A stretch of DNA of 64,000 nt from positions 14,173 to 78,172 of the forward strand of contig JBHOGO010000012.1 of the NCBI GenBank assembly GCA_043421945.1. Reading direction: 5' to 3'. This DNA comes from Thaumasiovibrio sp043421945 (GTDB taxonomy: Bacteria; Pseudomonadota; Gammaproteobacteria; Enterobacterales; Vibrionaceae). A program made the position numbers and the translations under genes. Within the stretch, counting starts at the first letter, position 1. Each line of letters starts with the position of its first letter. The notes below the pieces were generated by a model. That model saw only the letters and a list, made by a program, of their open reading frames with translations, was not told the origin of the DNA and did no database searches. Shown here one piece after another: positions 62,098-64,000 of the stretch.

Positions 62098-63543
62098 ATG
62101 ACGACACAGGTATTCAGAACTGAAAAAGACAGTATGGGAGAGGTCTGCGTCTCAGTTAGCGCTCTGTACCAAGCCCAGACACAGCGCGCGGTAGACAATT
62201 TCCATTTCAGCCGTCACACCATGCCTGTTATGTTCATTAAGGCGTTAGCGCATATCAAACAAGCGGCGGCCATTACTAATGCACAGCTGGGATTGCTGCA
62301 AGGTGACATTGCCGATGCAATCGTTGAGGCGTCACAGCAGATCATAGATGGTCAGCACCTCGATCAGTTCCCTATTGATGTGTTTCAAACCGGCTCTGGC
62401 ACCAGCTCAAACATGAACGCCAACGAGGTGATCGCGACGATTGCCAGTGCCCTTCTTGGTGATGCCGTCAGCCCAAACGATCATGTCAACATGGGACAGA
62501 GCAGCAATGACGTCATCCCTACTGCCATTCAGGTTAGCGCAGCGTTGATGATAGAGAATCAACTACTGCCTGCACTTACTCACCTCTCCCATACATTACA
62601 AACGAAGCGAGAAGAGATTGGGGAAGTGGTAAAAACAGGACGTACCCATCTGATGGATGCAATGCCCGTCACCTTTGGTCAGGAGCTCGGCGGCTGGCAG
62701 TTCCAAGTGAACCACGCAAAGCAAGGCATAGAAAGCAGTCTCGACGTCATCAAAGCGTTAGCCCAAGGTGGCACAGCAGTCGGGACCGGTATTAATGCTG
62801 AGCCGCGTTTCGCCTCAGCTTTCGCACCGCACCTGTCGCAGGCAACAGGTTTAACTTTCAGTATCAGCGAGAATTTCTTCTTTAATCTCAGCAGCCAGGA
62901 CGCCATGGTTTCGCTATCCGGCCAGCTCAAAACCGCCGCAGTCGCCATCATGAAGATTGCCAATGACCTGCGTTGGATGAACTCGGGTCCATTGGCTGGC
63001 TTAAGCGAGATTGAGATTCAAGGCTTGCAACCTGGGTCGTCCATCATGCCGGGCAAAGTGAACCCGGTAATTCCCGAAGCGGCGGCGATGGCAGCGGCAC
63101 AGGTGATCGGCAACGACACCACAGTGACGGTGGCGGGACAGTCAGGCAACTTCCAGCTCAACGTGATGTTGCCCGTGATTGCCCACAATGTGTTGGAAAG
63201 CATTGAACTGATAAGCAATAGCGCCCGCGCACTGGCTGATAAGGCTATTTCCACATTCATCGTAAAGAAGGCCAATCTCGATGTGGCACTGGCTAAAAAC
63301 CCGATTCTGGTGACAGTACTTAACCCAGTGATTGGTTATTTGAAAGCGGCGGAAATCGCCCAAAAAGCTTACAAAGAGGGACATGCCATCATTGATGTTG
63401 CGGAAGAGGAAACCGATTTAGACAGAGAAACGTTAACGCGATTACTCGATCCAGCCAAACTCACGGAAGGCGGATTAACCGAGAGTGACAACCAAGCTGG
63501 AAATGACCACAACAAAAGCATTGGTCATTCAATCGAAAGATGA
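62098..63543 (+). CDS. fumC: Class II fumarate hydratase
   Basis: A 481-aa enzyme (fumarate to malate). AAGGA precedes the ATG. Signatures: TGSGTSSNMNANEVIA, VNMGQSSNDVIPTAIQ, GRTHLMDAMPVTFGQE and the family signature GSSIMPGKVNPVIPEA. Class II fumarases have no Fe-S cluster and keep working under oxidative stress or iron shortage. A mobile copy next to an aconitase suggests support of the TCA cycle under stress or toxin attack. The C-terminus (NQAGNDHNKSIGHSIER) is longer than usual by about 15 residues. Confidence 0.92.
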   Translation: MTTQVFRTEKDSMGEVCVSVSALYQAQTQRAVDNFHFSRHTMPVMFIKALAHIKQAAAITNAQLGLLQGDIADAIVEASQQIIDGQHLDQFPIDVFQTGSGTSSNMNANEVIATIASALLGDAVSPNDHVNMGQSSNDVIPTAIQVSAALMIENQLLPALTHLSHTLQTKREEIGEVVKTGRTHLMDAMPVTFGQELGGWQFQVNHAKQGIESSLDVIKALAQGGTAVGTGINAEPRFASAFAPHLSQATGLTFSISENFFFNLSSQDAMVSLSGQLKTAAVAIMKIANDLRWMNSGPLAGLSEIEIQGLQPGSSIMPGKVNPVIPEAAAMAAAQVIGNDTTVTVAGQSGNFQLNVMLPVIAHNVLESIELISNSARALADKAISTFIVKKANLDVALAKNPILVTVLNPVIGYLKAAEIAQKAYKEGHAIIDVAEEETDLDRETLTRLLDPAKLTEGGLTESDNQAGNDHNKSIGHSIER

Positions 63544-63624
63544 ACCAGTACCGGGTTGACCGATACTTTAACGATGGCTGAGCCGTCAGTGATTGGATGG
63601 TATCGTGTTAACGCAGGTAAATTT

Positions 63625-63668
63625 AAAACGCTCAATGGAAATCACTCTGAGTCTAGGCGTTTTGTCTG
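63625..63668 (+). terminator. Possible terminator after fumC
   Basis: AAAACG-CTCA ... TGAG-tctagg-CGTTTT forms an interrupted stem ending in TTTTGTCT, 82 bases after the fumC stop. The fit is moderate. Confidence 0.35.
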
Positions 63669-64000
63669 GTGTTTCAATTTTATACGTAAGGTTTCCAAAA
63701 GCTGGGAGGTCGATAATATAACGATGGCTTGCTAATATGGTATGGCTATCTTATGTCAATCAAGAACTGCGCTGTGTACAAAAATTGTACTACTGATATT
63801 GCCCCAGATGCTCTAATAGCTGTGCTCCTTGCCGGCCAAACCTAAACCAAGTTAGCGTATTTTGCCCATCCATTTTCAGTTGATTAATAGTCGCGATGGC
63901 TTATCTCCATCGGTTGTTTGAGTGTAAGCGCCCATTTCTCCCCATATTCAGATAACCACCAATACTTGGTATTGATCTAGCTCCCTAATTAACGGAGCTA
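63669..64000. other. Right-edge region without a supportable gene
   Basis: On the minus strand, about 35 codons (TINQLKMDGQNTLTWFRFGR, then QGAQLLEHLGQYQ, stop) look like real protein sequence but lie behind an in-frame stop. They may be the end of a gene with a frameshift or a remnant. A small palindrome GTACAA-aaa-TTGTAC is also present. Confidence 0.3.

Overview
This window is most likely from a Vibrio or close Vibrionaceae relative. Three things suggest this: integron attC sites of the Vibrio long type, a remnant that reads like the C-terminus of a CARB (PSE) class A beta-lactamase, and a DUF3653-like protein of the sort seen in Vibrio phage and cassette DNA. Most of the window belongs to an F-type conjugative element, plasmid or ICE. 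I see no replication or chromosomal-integration module that would decide which. The assignment rests on recognising families by eye; no database search was possible.

Conjugative backbone (1-1265 and 15699-43065). The left edge holds the 3' end of an ArdC-like antirestriction gene, a small unknown gene and a secreted lytic transglycosylase. After an insertion come an oriT-like repeat field (15798-16040) and a small RHH DNA-binding protein. A long minus-strand tra operon follows, read from 41961 down to 16508. In transcription order it is traA, L, E, K, B, V, C, trbI, traW, U, trbC, traN, F, trbB, traH, G, a periplasmic protein, traD, a lipoprotein and traI. This is the F plasmid order. TraI (1938 aa) has a MOBF relaxase, a helicase and an extra primase/Toprim-like C-terminus. 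A small winged-helix-like protein lies upstream of the pilin gene.

Inserted element (1266-15698). A perfect 45-bp direct repeat bounds 14.4 kb placed between the transglycosylase gene and oriT. Two tandem tyrosine recombinases sit at its left end. The rest is a mosaic: unknown genes, an outer-membrane-barrel-like protein, a minus-strand PIN + HEPN pair, and gene cassettes with five attC-like sites but no integron integrase. It also carries an IS1111/IS110-type IS inserted exactly at an attC end, with a long non-coding region that probably encodes its guide (bridge/seek) RNA.

Defence and recombination zone (43377-52276). A 1255-codon SIR2-domain gene, probably anti-phage, is split by a complete IS66 element with an 8-bp target duplication; removing the IS restores the frame exactly. 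Next come an unknown gene behind a triple-repeat operator and a serine recombinase.

Metabolic cluster (52519-63543). Two paralogous DUF1611 genes, a PLP amino-acid racemase, HflK/HflC, an aconitase and a class II fumarase all run on the plus strand. Both DUF1611 genes have the same compact structured leader: a hairpin with loop YGCUUA, a second CCGA/UCGG hairpin, and a third hairpin that covers the AGG before the start codon. The loop of the first hairpin can pair with the base of the third. Stem changes between the two copies are compensatory. The first copy also has a translated-looking 20-codon leader peptide ending in the first loop. I consider this the strongest candidate for an undescribed system: a riboswitch- or attenuator-controlled D-amino-acid/TCA module on mobile DNA.
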